Origin: Victivallales bacterium
Lineage (GTDB): Bacteria > Verrucomicrobiota > Lentisphaeria > Oligosphaerales > Oligosphaeraceae
Length of the DNA stretch: 60,291 nucleotides
NCBI GenBank assembly: GCA_017554445.1
Contig: JAFZIJ010000148.1
Location: 1-60,291, forward strand
Direction of reading: 5' to 3'
Under the pieces are notes generated by a model. It made no database searches. It saw nothing but the letters and a program-made list of their open reading frames with translations, and was not told the DNA's origin. Shown here one piece after another: positions 35,787 through 44,403 of the stretch. Position 1 is the stretch's first letter. Each line of letters begins with the position of its first letter. A program made the position numbers and the translations under genes.

Positions 35787-36972
35787 TGTTCAAAGTCACC
35801 TCGCCATTTGCCGGAATCATCCTTTGATTCAATATACGGTATGCCGCCCCGAGAACCAAAAGAAATTGGAAGGTGAACGTGCATGGTCCGGCTTTGGAGG
35901 CTAGGAAGTTGGAGGTGTTGGAATTGATAAACGCGCAAAGAATGGCAAAGAAAATTCCCCTGAATCCAAAGTTTTTTCTTTGCAAATGAAAATACGAAAG
36001 GACATAAAGCATGGTGAAAACCAGATAAATGCAGCCTATATTCCCTAAAGAACCGCGAATGCCGATAATTGAATTATGTGCGTCAATGCAATAGATTGGC
36101 AGGATTCGTTCGACAGTGGCGTAACCCCAGCCTAATAATGGTTTGATGGCTACCTTTTCATTGATCATATTCCAGACAACGGTTCTTCCATGGGCTGTTA
36201 GAATGCTTTCCGTGCTTTTGTTCGGGAATAATACAGCAAGAATTTTCTGCTGATAACCAAGTACAATCAGGATGCATATAGTGCCAATTGCCAGGAACAG
36301 GAGCATGCGCCATGTTGATTTCTGGCTCAATAAAAGAAAGGCGAAGAGGGCTAGGAAAACTGAGAAGATTGCGCCGCCGCTTGTTGTGAGAAATAGAATG
36401 ATAATACCGAATACCAATCCTGTTTTTAATGTCTTTGAATTATGGTTAAAGCGATTATGAGAACACAGTTCTACTAGGCAATACATCGTGAGCATGGCTG
36501 ATATGGATGAATAGGTGACAGAATGGAAAGATCTGAAACTGAAGGCACCTTTAACGAGAAACATGGAAATGATGAATATAATGGTATAGATAAAGAACTT
36601 TTCCAATTGATATACGTCGCTGAACTTTAAGGATAAATATAAAATTGCCGTCATACAGACAAGATTTTCAAAGGAGAAAAAGAAACTCATCATAGGAAAA
36701 ATGGACCATATAATGCTAATCATTCCAAATATGTATAGAAATGCGAAATGCTTGGTCGCATTATAATTCAAAAGTTTCCAGAAGGTAACTTTTTCTGCAT
36801 GCAATTTCAATGCAAGAAGCAATATGACGAAGATTTGTATAACGACATATTTGTTGATGGCAACGCCGCCTTTGTTTCCTTGTGTCAGAAAACATAGACG
36901 GAAAAGCCATATAAACAAAAGCAAAAGAACGATGTGGTTCTTTTTGCAATATGTGATGATGGAAGAGTCCAT
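35767..36972 (-). CDS. Wzy/O-antigen ligase-family polymerase
   Basis: A 401-residue integral membrane protein with about ten helices. The long loop before the last helices, LLGWGYATVERILPIYCIDAHNSII, has the G-x-G and H-N features of Wzy_C/WaaL enzymes that polymerise or ligate lipid-linked glycan repeats in the periplasm. As the only such gene in the locus it is probably the polymerase. AT-rich like its neighbour, with which it overlaps by 20 bases. Confidence 0.8.
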   Translation of the reverse strand: MDSSIITYCKKNHIVLLLLFIWLFRLCFLTQGNKGGVAINKYVVIQIFVILLLALKLHAEKVTFWKLLNYNATKHFAFLYIFGMISIIWSIFPMMSFFFSFENLVCMTAILYLSLKFSDVYQLEKFFIYTIIFIISMFLVKGAFSFRSFHSVTYSSISAMLTMYCLVELCSHNRFNHNSKTLKTGLVFGIIILFLTTSGGAIFSVFLALFAFLLLSQKSTWRMLLFLAIGTICILIVLGYQQKILAVLFPNKSTESILTAHGRTVVWNMINEKVAIKPLLGWGYATVERILPIYCIDAHNSIIGIRGSLGNIGCIYLVFTMLYVLSYFHLQRKNFGFRGIFFAILCAFINSNTSNFLASKAGPCTFTFQFLLVLGAAYRILNQRMIPANGEVTLNNGHEQH

Positions 36973-37116
36973 AAATAATGAGCTTCAATAGGATAATCCA
37001 CAAATAATTGATACGAGCAATGAAATCGTTTATTGTAGATTATTTTGTAATATTTTAGCTGTAATTTATTGCTTAGGACATTGTCATGGAGACAAATGAA
37101 ATGAAGAAGTTTATCT

Positions 37117-37122
37117 ATTATA
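37117..37122 (-). promoter_or_regulatory. Possible internal promoter -10 in the polysaccharide locus
   Basis: A perfect TATAAT on the minus strand in the 232-base gap upstream of the Wzy-type gene. No good -35 lies at the right distance. The gap (36973-37204) is the longest inside the locus and holds no gene. Confidence 0.25.
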
Positions 37123-37204
37123 TACGTGATGTTGCGGTCTGATGTCTTTTTGTGTGTAAGGATTTATGGTAATCAGTTGTGCTAAAGGGCATATATGTTG
37201 TTGA

Positions 37205-38167
37205 TTATGAATTGACTAAATGCTCACGGAATCTGAGACAGGATGCGAAAAGGAACCATAGACAGCGTGAATGACTGCAAAATGCATAAATTGAATTGAG
37301 CTTGTTTTTCGGGAAGAGGGCGGAACACTTGAGGACATCCTGGCGGGCCGCCTCATAACGTCCGTCAAGAAGCATGGAATAGGCCAGCCCGCGGGCGATG
37401 CGAGCCTGGGCACGTGCGAAACTGTCCCGCATGTTCTCAGGTAGATGTTGGACAATCCGTTGCGACCAGATATCTATCGGCACGGCGGATGCCCAGCGTT
37501 TGCGTGCTTTGGCAAGCCAACCGTGTTTTTTCGTGATCATGCCTCCGTCGCTTGTGAAAAGGACTTCCGGTATGAAGCCCCATGGACCGTATGTTGCCAC
37601 AAGAGCCCAGAACTCAAGATCTTCACAAACCCTGAAGTCTTCCCTCTGGCCGCCTGTCGCTTTGGCGACGGCCGTGCGGATCAACGCGGAGCCTGTGCAG
37701 ACATGGTTGTATTTGGCCCAGAAATCAAAAAAATCGTCCAAAAGGACAGGCTGTTGGACGGGCGGTTGGATTGGCACGATGGTATCTTTGCCGTTGAATG
37801 TCTTGTGGCGTTGCATGACGCTGACGGCAACGGCTTCTGAATGGCTTTGCAGAAAATCCGTCGTTTTCTGGAGAAAGTCCGGCTCCCAGAAATCATCGCC
37901 GTCGAGAAAAGCCATGAATTCGCCAGTGGCGGCGGCGAGACCGCGATTCCGGGCGGCGGCTGGACCATGGTTGCTGTCTTGCTTTAGAATTTTTATGGAG
38001 GGAACGTCGAGTTTTTCTATGATGTCAAGCGTGTTGTCGGTCGAAGCGTCGTCGACAATGATGATTTCGACATCATGGCCACCGTTTTGGCTAGTGACAG
38101 AGCGTAGCGTTCTTTCAATGAGAAGAGCTGCGTTATAAGTTGGGATGATGACGCTTACAGATGACAT
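37205..38167 (-). CDS. Family 2 glycosyltransferase
   Basis: A 320-residue GT-A enzyme: VSVIIPTYNAALLIERTLRSV at the start, EIIIVDDASTDNT, and the metal-binding FLDGDDFWEPDF near residue 89. No membrane helices, so it works at the cytoplasmic side. Sugar specificity unknown. Confidence 0.92.
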   Translation of the reverse strand: MSSVSVIIPTYNAALLIERTLRSVTSQNGGHDVEIIIVDDASTDNTLDIIEKLDVPSIKILKQDSNHGPAAARNRGLAAATGEFMAFLDGDDFWEPDFLQKTTDFLQSHSEAVAVSVMQRHKTFNGKDTIVPIQPPVQQPVLLDDFFDFWAKYNHVCTGSALIRTAVAKATGGQREDFRVCEDLEFWALVATYGPWGFIPEVLFTSDGGMITKKHGWLAKARKRWASAVPIDIWSQRIVQHLPENMRDSFARAQARIARGLAYSMLLDGRYEAARQDVLKCSALFPKNKLNSIYAFCSHSRCLWFLFASCLRFREHLVNS

Positions 38168-38181
38168 TTATTCAATTGTGT

Positions 38182-39177
38182 CTATTTGGTAAAACGCCTG
38201 TCAAAGGCGATGTTTTGCTTGGACTCTTCCAGTCTGGCGCGGCAAGCTTGGCATTTGACGCAGCCGTCGGCATAACCGCGATGGTAGCCTACGCTTTGGT
38301 TCCAACCAATGCCGAAGGCAAGCACCGGCATCACGAACATGACACCGAAGTCTCCTTCTTTCAAACTGTTGATAATGGCGTGGAAACGGAATTGCTTATA
38401 GGTGTATCGAAGGGCGTTGAACCATTTTTCAAGCCAGGCGGGAATCTTTTTCATCAGATACCATTTGAACGTTCGACTCATTTTTATGGCGGCCTCGCCG
38501 TCTCCGCGCCCATAATTGAAGGCTTCTTTCCAGAATTGCTTTAGTTTGGCAGGACGTCCCCAATATACCTTGGCTTTGGGGGCGTATGCGTATGGATAGC
38601 CAGCTTGCCTGAATTGCCTGAAGAGAGTGGAGTCGTCGGCATAAAACGTCAAGTCTTCAGGAAGTCTTCCACATTCCTCCCAGATGCTTTTTGTGTATGC
38701 TGATGCGCGGTTCCCTCCTAGGGAACCGTTAGATTTGCCGGGTTTCCGCTTGGCCACGACTGCACTGTTGATGTATTTTTCCGTTTTGGCGACAATGGAA
38801 GTGATGGATTTCTGGTCTATGTAACTGCTTCCAATGACGAGCTTCAGATTCGGATTTTCATCAAATGGGCGCATAATTTCCTCGCAGAAGCAATCTTCTA
38901 GCCTTACACCCATGTCCGTCGAAATGACATGGTCGTATTTTGCGTTTTGGATGGCGACGTTTCGCCCATGGGCGGCGGCGCCTTTCTCTTGCAGGACTTT
39001 GATACGGGAATCCTCTTGTGCCCAATCTGTTAAGGCTTCCCAAGTGCCGTCATCTGAAAATGCATCGACGATGACGACTTCGTCTGGGAAGCGCGTTTGT
39101 GCCTGCATGTTGGCTTTCCAACGCGCAAAGGAGCGCATTTCATTACGACAGGTGGTGACGAGCGAGCAGGGGATCAT
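38182..39177 (-). CDS. Family 2 glycosyltransferase with C-terminal Cys triad
   Basis: A 331-residue GT2-type protein. DEVVIVDAFSDDGTWE and the later GGNRASAYTKSIWEECG are typical; the DxD position is replaced by STDMGVRLED. A membrane-associated helix lies near residue 280. The tail holds Cys306-x2-Cys309-x2-Cys312, which could bind metal. The start overlaps the stop of the upstream epimerase gene (ATGA). Confidence 0.88.
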   Translation of the reverse strand: MIPCSLVTTCRNEMRSFARWKANMQAQTRFPDEVVIVDAFSDDGTWEALTDWAQEDSRIKVLQEKGAAAHGRNVAIQNAKYDHVISTDMGVRLEDCFCEEIMRPFDENPNLKLVIGSSYIDQKSITSIVAKTEKYINSAVVAKRKPGKSNGSLGGNRASAYTKSIWEECGRLPEDLTFYADDSTLFRQFRQAGYPYAYAPKAKVYWGRPAKLKQFWKEAFNYGRGDGEAAIKMSRTFKWYLMKKIPAWLEKWFNALRYTYKQFRFHAIINSLKEGDFGVMFVMPVLAFGIGWNQSVGYHRGYADGCVKCQACRARLEESKQNIAFDRRFTK

Positions 39178-40124
39178 GCTTGAAGCCTCTCCATCCAGTT
39201 GTCGAAGATGTCTCTCAAAGTCGTTTCAAACGGAATGACCGGCTTCCATCCGAGAGCCCTTAGTTTTGAATTGTCGCCTAAAAGCGTCTTCTCATCCGTC
39301 GGGCGGACAAGTTGAGGATCACGTTCGACGGTGACTTGCACATCGGCGATTTTGACAAGGAGGTCGAGCATATCGGAGATTTTCCATGCATAGCCGCGGC
39401 AGATGTTATAGACTTCTCCGGAGACACCTTTGTTTGCGAGCGTCCAGAGAGCGGTGGCGCCGTCGCGGACATCGATGAAATCGCGGGAGGTGTTGAGATT
39501 GCCGACATGTATGACAGGCTTCTGTTGTTTGAGCTTGATGGCTGCCAGTTGGCGTGCGAAATTCTGGATGGCGGTCAGTGGCGGGTGGTTGGGGCCGACA
39601 TGGATGAACAGCCTCGGCAGGACGACGTCCAGTCCATAGTTCAGATGGAACTGGCGCCCCATCATTTCCATGGCGGCTTTTGTCACGCCATATGGTGTGA
39701 CAGGCTTGAGGGGGGATTCTTCGTTGACGGGATCGTCTGTCAGTGCGGCACCGTATGCGGCACTGGAACAGGCGGGAATGACGCGAGCTTCTTTCGCATA
39801 GTCCCGAACTGCGTTGTAAACGTTCCATGAGCCTGTGATGTTGAGCGCATAGGTTGTCTGCTCCGCTTCGTAGGACTGTCCATTATATGCTTGTGCAGCA
39901 AGATGATAGACGATATCAGGCTTGAAATCCAGCATGGCTTTTTTCAGGAAGTTGACATCCAGGATGTCGCCTGCATAGTGCTTGTAATCCTGTTGATTAT
40001 GGGATTGCATGCGATAGGCTGTCGTTGCACGGCTGATGCCGGCGATTTCGCAGTTTTGTGTTTTCAGATAATCGGCAAGATGACTGCCGATCATACCCGT
40101 GATACCAGTGATAAGTACTTTCAT
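39174..40124 (-). CDS. GDP-4-keto-6-deoxymannose reductase/4,6-dehydratase-like NAD epimerase
   Basis: A 316-residue extended SDR. Rossmann loop GITGMIGSHL, catalytic group Ser (ACSSAAYG), Tyr and Lys in TPYGVTKAAME, and GPNHPPLTAIQNFARQLA, which recalls the Rmd/GMD family acting on GDP-mannose derivatives. Either a reductase or a dehydratase is possible. It probably supplies a deoxysugar for the polysaccharide. Confidence 0.82.
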   Translation of the reverse strand: MKVLITGITGMIGSHLADYLKTQNCEIAGISRATTAYRMQSHNQQDYKHYAGDILDVNFLKKAMLDFKPDIVYHLAAQAYNGQSYEAEQTTYALNITGSWNVYNAVRDYAKEARVIPACSSAAYGAALTDDPVNEESPLKPVTPYGVTKAAMEMMGRQFHLNYGLDVVLPRLFIHVGPNHPPLTAIQNFARQLAAIKLKQQKPVIHVGNLNTSRDFIDVRDGATALWTLANKGVSGEVYNICRGYAWKISDMLDLLVKIADVQVTVERDPQLVRPTDEKTLLGDNSKLRALGWKPVIPFETTLRDIFDNWMERLQA

Positions 40125-40154
40125 GATGTTTTGTTTTTTCTACTATTGCAATAA

Positions 40155-41150
40155 CTATAGATATTTAGCGATATCGGAAAGCCACAATTTGACAAGTTGC
40201 AACTCTTCAGGTGGGAAGAATCCGGCGGCTTGCAGGGCTTCATAGCAATGGAGCAGATTGTCCGGCATATTGCCCTCTCCTGAAAGAAGTTTGGTATTTT
40301 CAAGGATTTCCGTGAGTTTCCTGTTGCCTGTGTAGCCCGGTATTTCATCCGTGAAATCTTTCATGAGATTGTGTTCATTCCGTTCCTGTACGACTTCTGG
40401 CGCATGGAAAACGACACCATGACCAAGTTCCCAAAGGCAACGTTGCGCGATGAAGCTCTTCCAAATATCGCACATCCTGAATGAGCAGTTGCTTGGAACG
40501 TACATGAGTGGATATGCTTTGGGAAACCACCATGTCGATTGTGTGTTGAACGGACACCATACATGCGGGCCGAGGCAAACGGAAGCCGCATTGTCAAAAT
40601 CGAACGGACGGTCCCCCGCAAGCCGCCAGATGGCGTCCACGTCCGGTGAAAGATTGACAAGTCCTTGCTGGATAGGAGCATCCAATTGAGTTTTGATGTC
40701 TGCTACAGGGCGGACTGTATGGATTTCGTCGAGAAGCAGTCCGCGTGGCCAGATGTTCTGGGAAGTGAAATACTTATAGACATTCGTCCAGCCGTTTTCA
40801 AGGACGAAGCGGACATCGTTGACAGTTTCTGAACGTGGCTTCCAATTCGCAAGCGGCGCGTTGTCGTCGTCGGTTTCGTAGATGACATCGGCCTTTTCTG
40901 AGATGGCCTGAAGATAACCGATGTTTTTTCTTGCGTAATGTTTTGTAGGCAATGCCTTTGCAAGTTTGAACGGGAGTTCCAGTTGTTTTTCGTAAGGCAG
41001 GAATTCCGCGTTTGGAAGATCGAAGCTCTTGGGGCCTTTCGTGTCGCCGACGGCTATCAAAGAGGCGTTGACATCCTGCAAGCGGCGGGAGAGCGTCTTC
41101 ATGGCCTCCGTCGGTTCGGCAATTGTGGTGATGACAGATTTCAATATCAT
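40155..41150 (-). CDS. STELLO-like (DUF288) glycosyltransferase
   Basis: A 331-residue protein resembling the STELLO/DUF288 family, GT-A-like proteins known from plants, nematodes and some bacteria. The typical stretch LPTKHYARKNIGYLQAI is followed by VIYETDDDNAP with the DDD likely to bind metal and nucleotide sugar. No signal peptide. Function in bacteria is not established; position between an epimerase and a GT2 gene supports a sugar transferase role. Confidence 0.75.
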   Translation of the reverse strand: MILKSVITTIAEPTEAMKTLSRRLQDVNASLIAVGDTKGPKSFDLPNAEFLPYEKQLELPFKLAKALPTKHYARKNIGYLQAISEKADVIYETDDDNAPLANWKPRSETVNDVRFVLENGWTNVYKYFTSQNIWPRGLLLDEIHTVRPVADIKTQLDAPIQQGLVNLSPDVDAIWRLAGDRPFDFDNAASVCLGPHVWCPFNTQSTWWFPKAYPLMYVPSNCSFRMCDIWKSFIAQRCLWELGHGVVFHAPEVVQERNEHNLMKDFTDEIPGYTGNRKLTEILENTKLLSGEGNMPDNLLHCYEALQAAGFFPPEELQLVKLWLSDIAKYL

Positions 41151-41159
41151 GTTATGTGC

Positions 41160-42122
41160 CTAAAGAATGGTTTTTACGAAGTTTTTCAGTTTTCGTCTGA
41201 AAGTGGCGACCCGCCATGAAAGTGGGATGGTAAAATCATCCCATCTCCTTGCGTCTTCTGGGTGGTTCGTGATGCTGTCGGCGGCCTGGAAACACAATCG
41301 TGCGCAATTGTAGCGGCCTCGTGCAATTTGGTCTTTTGCATCTTGGCGGATACGCCAGGCAAAAGCCTCACGGTTGGTTTGAGAATCGCAACCATGCTGT
41401 ACGGCCAGATCTAGCAGATGGTCGTAGAATCTGACGATGAAATCGTCGGGTAACTTGTCACGGTATGTTGTGCATTGGCGGCGCCCCGAATTATGGAGGC
41501 GATATGCGCCAAGTGATTGATCGACAAGGCCAATGGTTCCTCCTTTCATGGCATGTCGTAAGGTGATTTCCATATCCATGGCGAAGTGAAGGTCGTTTTT
41601 CCAGCCACCGATTGTCCTCAAGACATCGGTCTTGAACATCAGCGTCGCCACAAGCAGGCATTCGTGGTGCAGAAGGTATTCGACGAGATTTTGCGGATTG
41701 CCTGGCAGGGAAATGTGTGTCGAGTCAAATGCCTTGCCATTGCGGTAGTAGTCGAGCTGGTTAACGATGAGTCCGCAATCCGGATGTTGTTTGGCATAAT
41801 CCACCTTGGCTTCGACGGCGTTGGGGTAGATCCAGTCGTCGTCATCGACGAATTGGATGTAGTCGCCATGGGCAAGCTCCAAACCACGGTTGCGGGACAG
41901 GCTCGGTTTACCGTTCGGGAAGCTCTTCGCAAAGGATGTGAAATCTTTTGTGTCGGGATGTTCAGAGCACCATTGGTTGACGACTTCCATCGTGTTGTCC
42001 TTGGATTCGTCATCAACGATAATTAGCTCAATGGGACGGTATGTTTGATTCCAAATGGAATCAAGGGCCGTCCGTACCATATCCGCACGGTTATAACAAT
42101 TGACAACAATGGAAATCAGCAT
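41160..42122 (-). CDS. Family 2 glycosyltransferase
   Basis: A 320-residue GT-A enzyme: ISIVVNCYNRADMVRTALDSIW, ELIIVDDESKDNT and the metal-binding QFVDDDDWIYPNAVEAK near residue 91. The C-terminal part is helical with TPR-like residues near 260-300. Its first codons overlap the flippase gene by seven bases. Confidence 0.92.
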   Translation of the reverse strand: MLISIVVNCYNRADMVRTALDSIWNQTYRPIELIIVDDESKDNTMEVVNQWCSEHPDTKDFTSFAKSFPNGKPSLSRNRGLELAHGDYIQFVDDDDWIYPNAVEAKVDYAKQHPDCGLIVNQLDYYRNGKAFDSTHISLPGNPQNLVEYLLHHECLLVATLMFKTDVLRTIGGWKNDLHFAMDMEITLRHAMKGGTIGLVDQSLGAYRLHNSGRRQCTTYRDKLPDDFIVRFYDHLLDLAVQHGCDSQTNREAFAWRIRQDAKDQIARGRYNCARLCFQAADSITNHPEDARRWDDFTIPLSWRVATFRRKLKNFVKTIL

Positions 42123-43573
42123 GTGGATTTATGATAGATTTTGTGTGTGATTTTCGAGATAAGCATGCAGATGTCTTCTGGGATTTGATGTGTCGTGGCA
42201 GTCAAAATCACATAGACGGAGGAGAAGATGGCTGTTCCCGCTATCAAGAGTAGCCAGTTGTTTTGGGGAATGAATCGGATGACTTGCGACATGGCGATTC
42301 CACAGGCCGCAATTAGCAGAAGTGGCAGAATATTAGTAAACTGCTTCCATGGCGAGTAGTCGATAAGTTTTTGGACGAGAAGGCAATGGATAAAGGAGAT
42401 GAAATGGTTGTTCAGTGCAATGCATAAAACCATGAAAATAATGCCAAAACGATATGTGATGATTATAAGGACGATGAATTCTAATTTATGAAAGATTGAC
42501 AAAAGAAGGAGATAGTCACTGCGGCCACAGGCGGCCATGATTTGCTGATTAAGGCTTTGGAACGGAGATGCGATGAAGAAAAAACAACTGATTTGAAGAA
42601 AAATGGCGCATGGCAACCATTTTTCCGTGTATAGAAGAGTCACAAACGGCCTTGCAACAACAATCAAAAGCCCCATGATGGGGATGACAAGAAACATGAT
42701 GTTGTTGAGTCCGCGTTTGGCAAGTTCCCGCAATTGTGCTTTGTCGTCTTGAATGGAGGAAAAGGCGGGAAAGAGGACGCGTCCGATGGTGCTGTTGATG
42801 ATGTTCATGCCGAGGCCTGGGAGATGACGACCTTTCTGGTAGAAGGAAAGGTTCTCGACTGTGAACAGTTTGCCGATAATCATGGTGGTCATGTTGTTGG
42901 ATAATGAGACCAGTAAATTGGAACATAATATTTTCCATCCAAAAGAAAATAATTGAATTAGTTTTTTGTAACTGAAAATCAGTTGTGGATGCCATCTGAC
43001 AAAAACGTATAGCAAGATGGCTCTGAGAAGATTCTTAACAAGGTGTTGTGCGACCAATGCCCATACGCCAAATCCTTCGTATGCAAGGGAGATTCCAATT
43101 ATACCAGCGGGAATTTGGGCTAGCCATGATATTTTGAAACTTAAGTGGAACTGCATTCTTTTGACCAGCATGGTATGTTGTATGCTGGCGAAAGACGTGA
43201 AGAAAAGCGATAGCGCGATGCAGCGTGTGAGGAGCGTCAATTCCGTCTGCCTATAGAAACGCGCGATGAAAGGCGCAAACGGGAAGATGAGCAGAACCAT
43301 GAGCGTACATAGCATGAGATTGAAATAAAAGACTGAATTGCAATCGGTTTCATCTGTGTCCTTTTTTTGGATCAGGGCGGAGGAGAAGCCCGAATCGATG
43401 AATTCGGTCGCAATGTCTATTAGTGCGGTGACGATTGCGACAACCCCAAATTGCGCGGGAGACAGCAACCGTGCAAGGATGACGTTTATCACAAATGTGA
43501 TGCACAAGGTGCCGAAGCGTTCTAGCCCTTGCCAGAAAACGCCATGAACTATTTTTTTGTTTAAGTCGGACAT
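42116..43573 (-). CDS. Polysaccharide flippase (Wzx/MOP family)
   Basis: A 485-residue membrane protein with about 12-14 helices. The start (GVFWQGLERFGTLCITFVINVILARLLSPAQFGVVAIV) is the typical opening of WzxC-like exporters, which flip lipid-linked repeat units to the periplasm. AT-rich compared with the metabolic genes. Second gene after the NusG paralogue. Confidence 0.93.
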   Translation of the reverse strand: MSDLNKKIVHGVFWQGLERFGTLCITFVINVILARLLSPAQFGVVAIVTALIDIATEFIDSGFSSALIQKKDTDETDCNSVFYFNLMLCTLMVLLIFPFAPFIARFYRQTELTLLTRCIALSLFFTSFASIQHTMLVKRMQFHLSFKISWLAQIPAGIIGISLAYEGFGVWALVAQHLVKNLLRAILLYVFVRWHPQLIFSYKKLIQLFSFGWKILCSNLLVSLSNNMTTMIIGKLFTVENLSFYQKGRHLPGLGMNIINSTIGRVLFPAFSSIQDDKAQLRELAKRGLNNIMFLVIPIMGLLIVVARPFVTLLYTEKWLPCAIFLQISCFFFIASPFQSLNQQIMAACGRSDYLLLLSIFHKLEFIVLIIITYRFGIIFMVLCIALNNHFISFIHCLLVQKLIDYSPWKQFTNILPLLLIAACGIAMSQVIRFIPQNNWLLLIAGTAIFSSVYVILTATTHQIPEDICMLISKITHKIYHKSTC

Positions 43574-43598
43574 GAAATATTTGCGGCCAAGTTATCCG

Positions 43599-44147
43599 TC
43601 AGAGGATATCCATTGCGGAAACAGTGGCTAGAGAATAGTCGAGAAAATCAAGATGGACGATGAATTCCGTGCGGTTTTTTCGCTTGACGATGACCCCTTC
43701 GATGCCTTTGAAGTTTCCATGGGTGATGGTAAACCGTTTTCCTGGAATAAGATCTGTTCGGACTTTCACTGGCTGTGTGCGGCTGAGCAATTCAAATTCG
43801 CGGATCGTGTTGAGGTCTTTGATGAGTTTCGGTTCTGTTTTGTCCGTGACTGGCAGAATGCGGATGGCTAGGCCGGATGTTTTGACTTGCCAATTCTGCT
43901 GGCGGTTTAGATGGAGAAATACATAGCCTGGAAACATCGGTGTCTGTGTCTCTATGCGATGACCACGTGTTATGCGGTAGTGATGAAACGTCGGCAGATA
44001 CCATGAAATGTTCTTTTGCGCCGCCAGTTCAGCGAGTTTTTTTTCCTTGTTGGGCTTGCAATAGACAGGATACCATCGGTGTTCCGGAAAAGTGACTATT
44101 AAATAGCAGTCATCTTCTATGAGCTTTGATTCAATGGAAAGTGACAT
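43599..44147 (-). CDS. NusG-family antiterminator paralogue (RfaH/UpxY/LoaP-like)
   Basis: A 182-residue protein with an NGN domain (HRWYPVYCKPNKEKKLAELA; PMFPGYVFLHL) and a C-terminal KOW domain (ITHGNFKGIEGVIVKRK). Housekeeping NusG sits in the rpl operon; this copy opens a polysaccharide locus, the setting of specialised paralogues that bind RNA polymerase and suppress termination in long operons. The ATG at 44147 is chosen; the frame also opens at a TTG (44186). Neither has a good ribosome site. The roughly 255-base leader holds an ops-like 12-mer. Confidence 0.88.
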   Translation of the reverse strand: MSLSIESKLIEDDCYLIVTFPEHRWYPVYCKPNKEKKLAELAAQKNISWYLPTFHHYRITRGHRIETQTPMFPGYVFLHLNRQQNWQVKTSGLAIRILPVTDKTEPKLIKDLNTIREFELLSRTQPVKVRTDLIPGKRFTITHGNFKGIEGVIVKRKNRTEFIVHLDFLDYSLATVSAMDIL

Positions 44148-44206
44148 GGGAACAGACGTTTGGCAAATGCCGAGATGAATTTGCAAGTTATTTTAAATTA
44201 TGGTAT

Positions 44207-44234
44207 TAGAAAAATCATGTTTTTTGTTTTTCTA
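44207..44234. promoter_or_regulatory. AT-rich inverted repeat in the NusG-paralogue leader
   Basis: TAGAAAAA (44207-44214) and TTTTTCTA (44227-44234) form a perfect 8-bp stem with a 12-base loop, on both strands. It lies between the ops-like site and the start codon. Confidence 0.4.
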
Positions 44235-44280
44235 GTCTTGGAGACAAAGCAGGAGCTCTCTGGTTTGCAGTTGGTCCTCC

Positions 44281-44292
44281 CATCCTTCCGCC
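44281..44292 (-). promoter_or_regulatory. ops-like element
   Basis: On the minus strand GGCGGAAGGATG, compared with the enterobacterial ops consensus GGCGGTAGCNTG: 9 of 11 fixed bases agree. It lies 134 bases upstream of the chosen ATG of the NusG paralogue, on the transcribed strand. In E. coli ops pauses polymerase and recruits RfaH. Confidence 0.35.
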
Positions 44293-44403
44293 ATCAGAAT
44301 ATCTGTTATTTGTTAGTGGAAATGAGAATATCAAAATAAATTAAGATTGATTAATTTAACATCTTGTGAGAAATAATCAAACATGGCAGACCTTAAAAGT
44401 CAT

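Noticed and set aside
27706..44147. Prophage or integrative element
   Set aside because: No integrase, transposase, att-like direct repeats or phage structural genes are visible anywhere in the window. AT-rich parts are confined to membrane genes of the polysaccharide locus.
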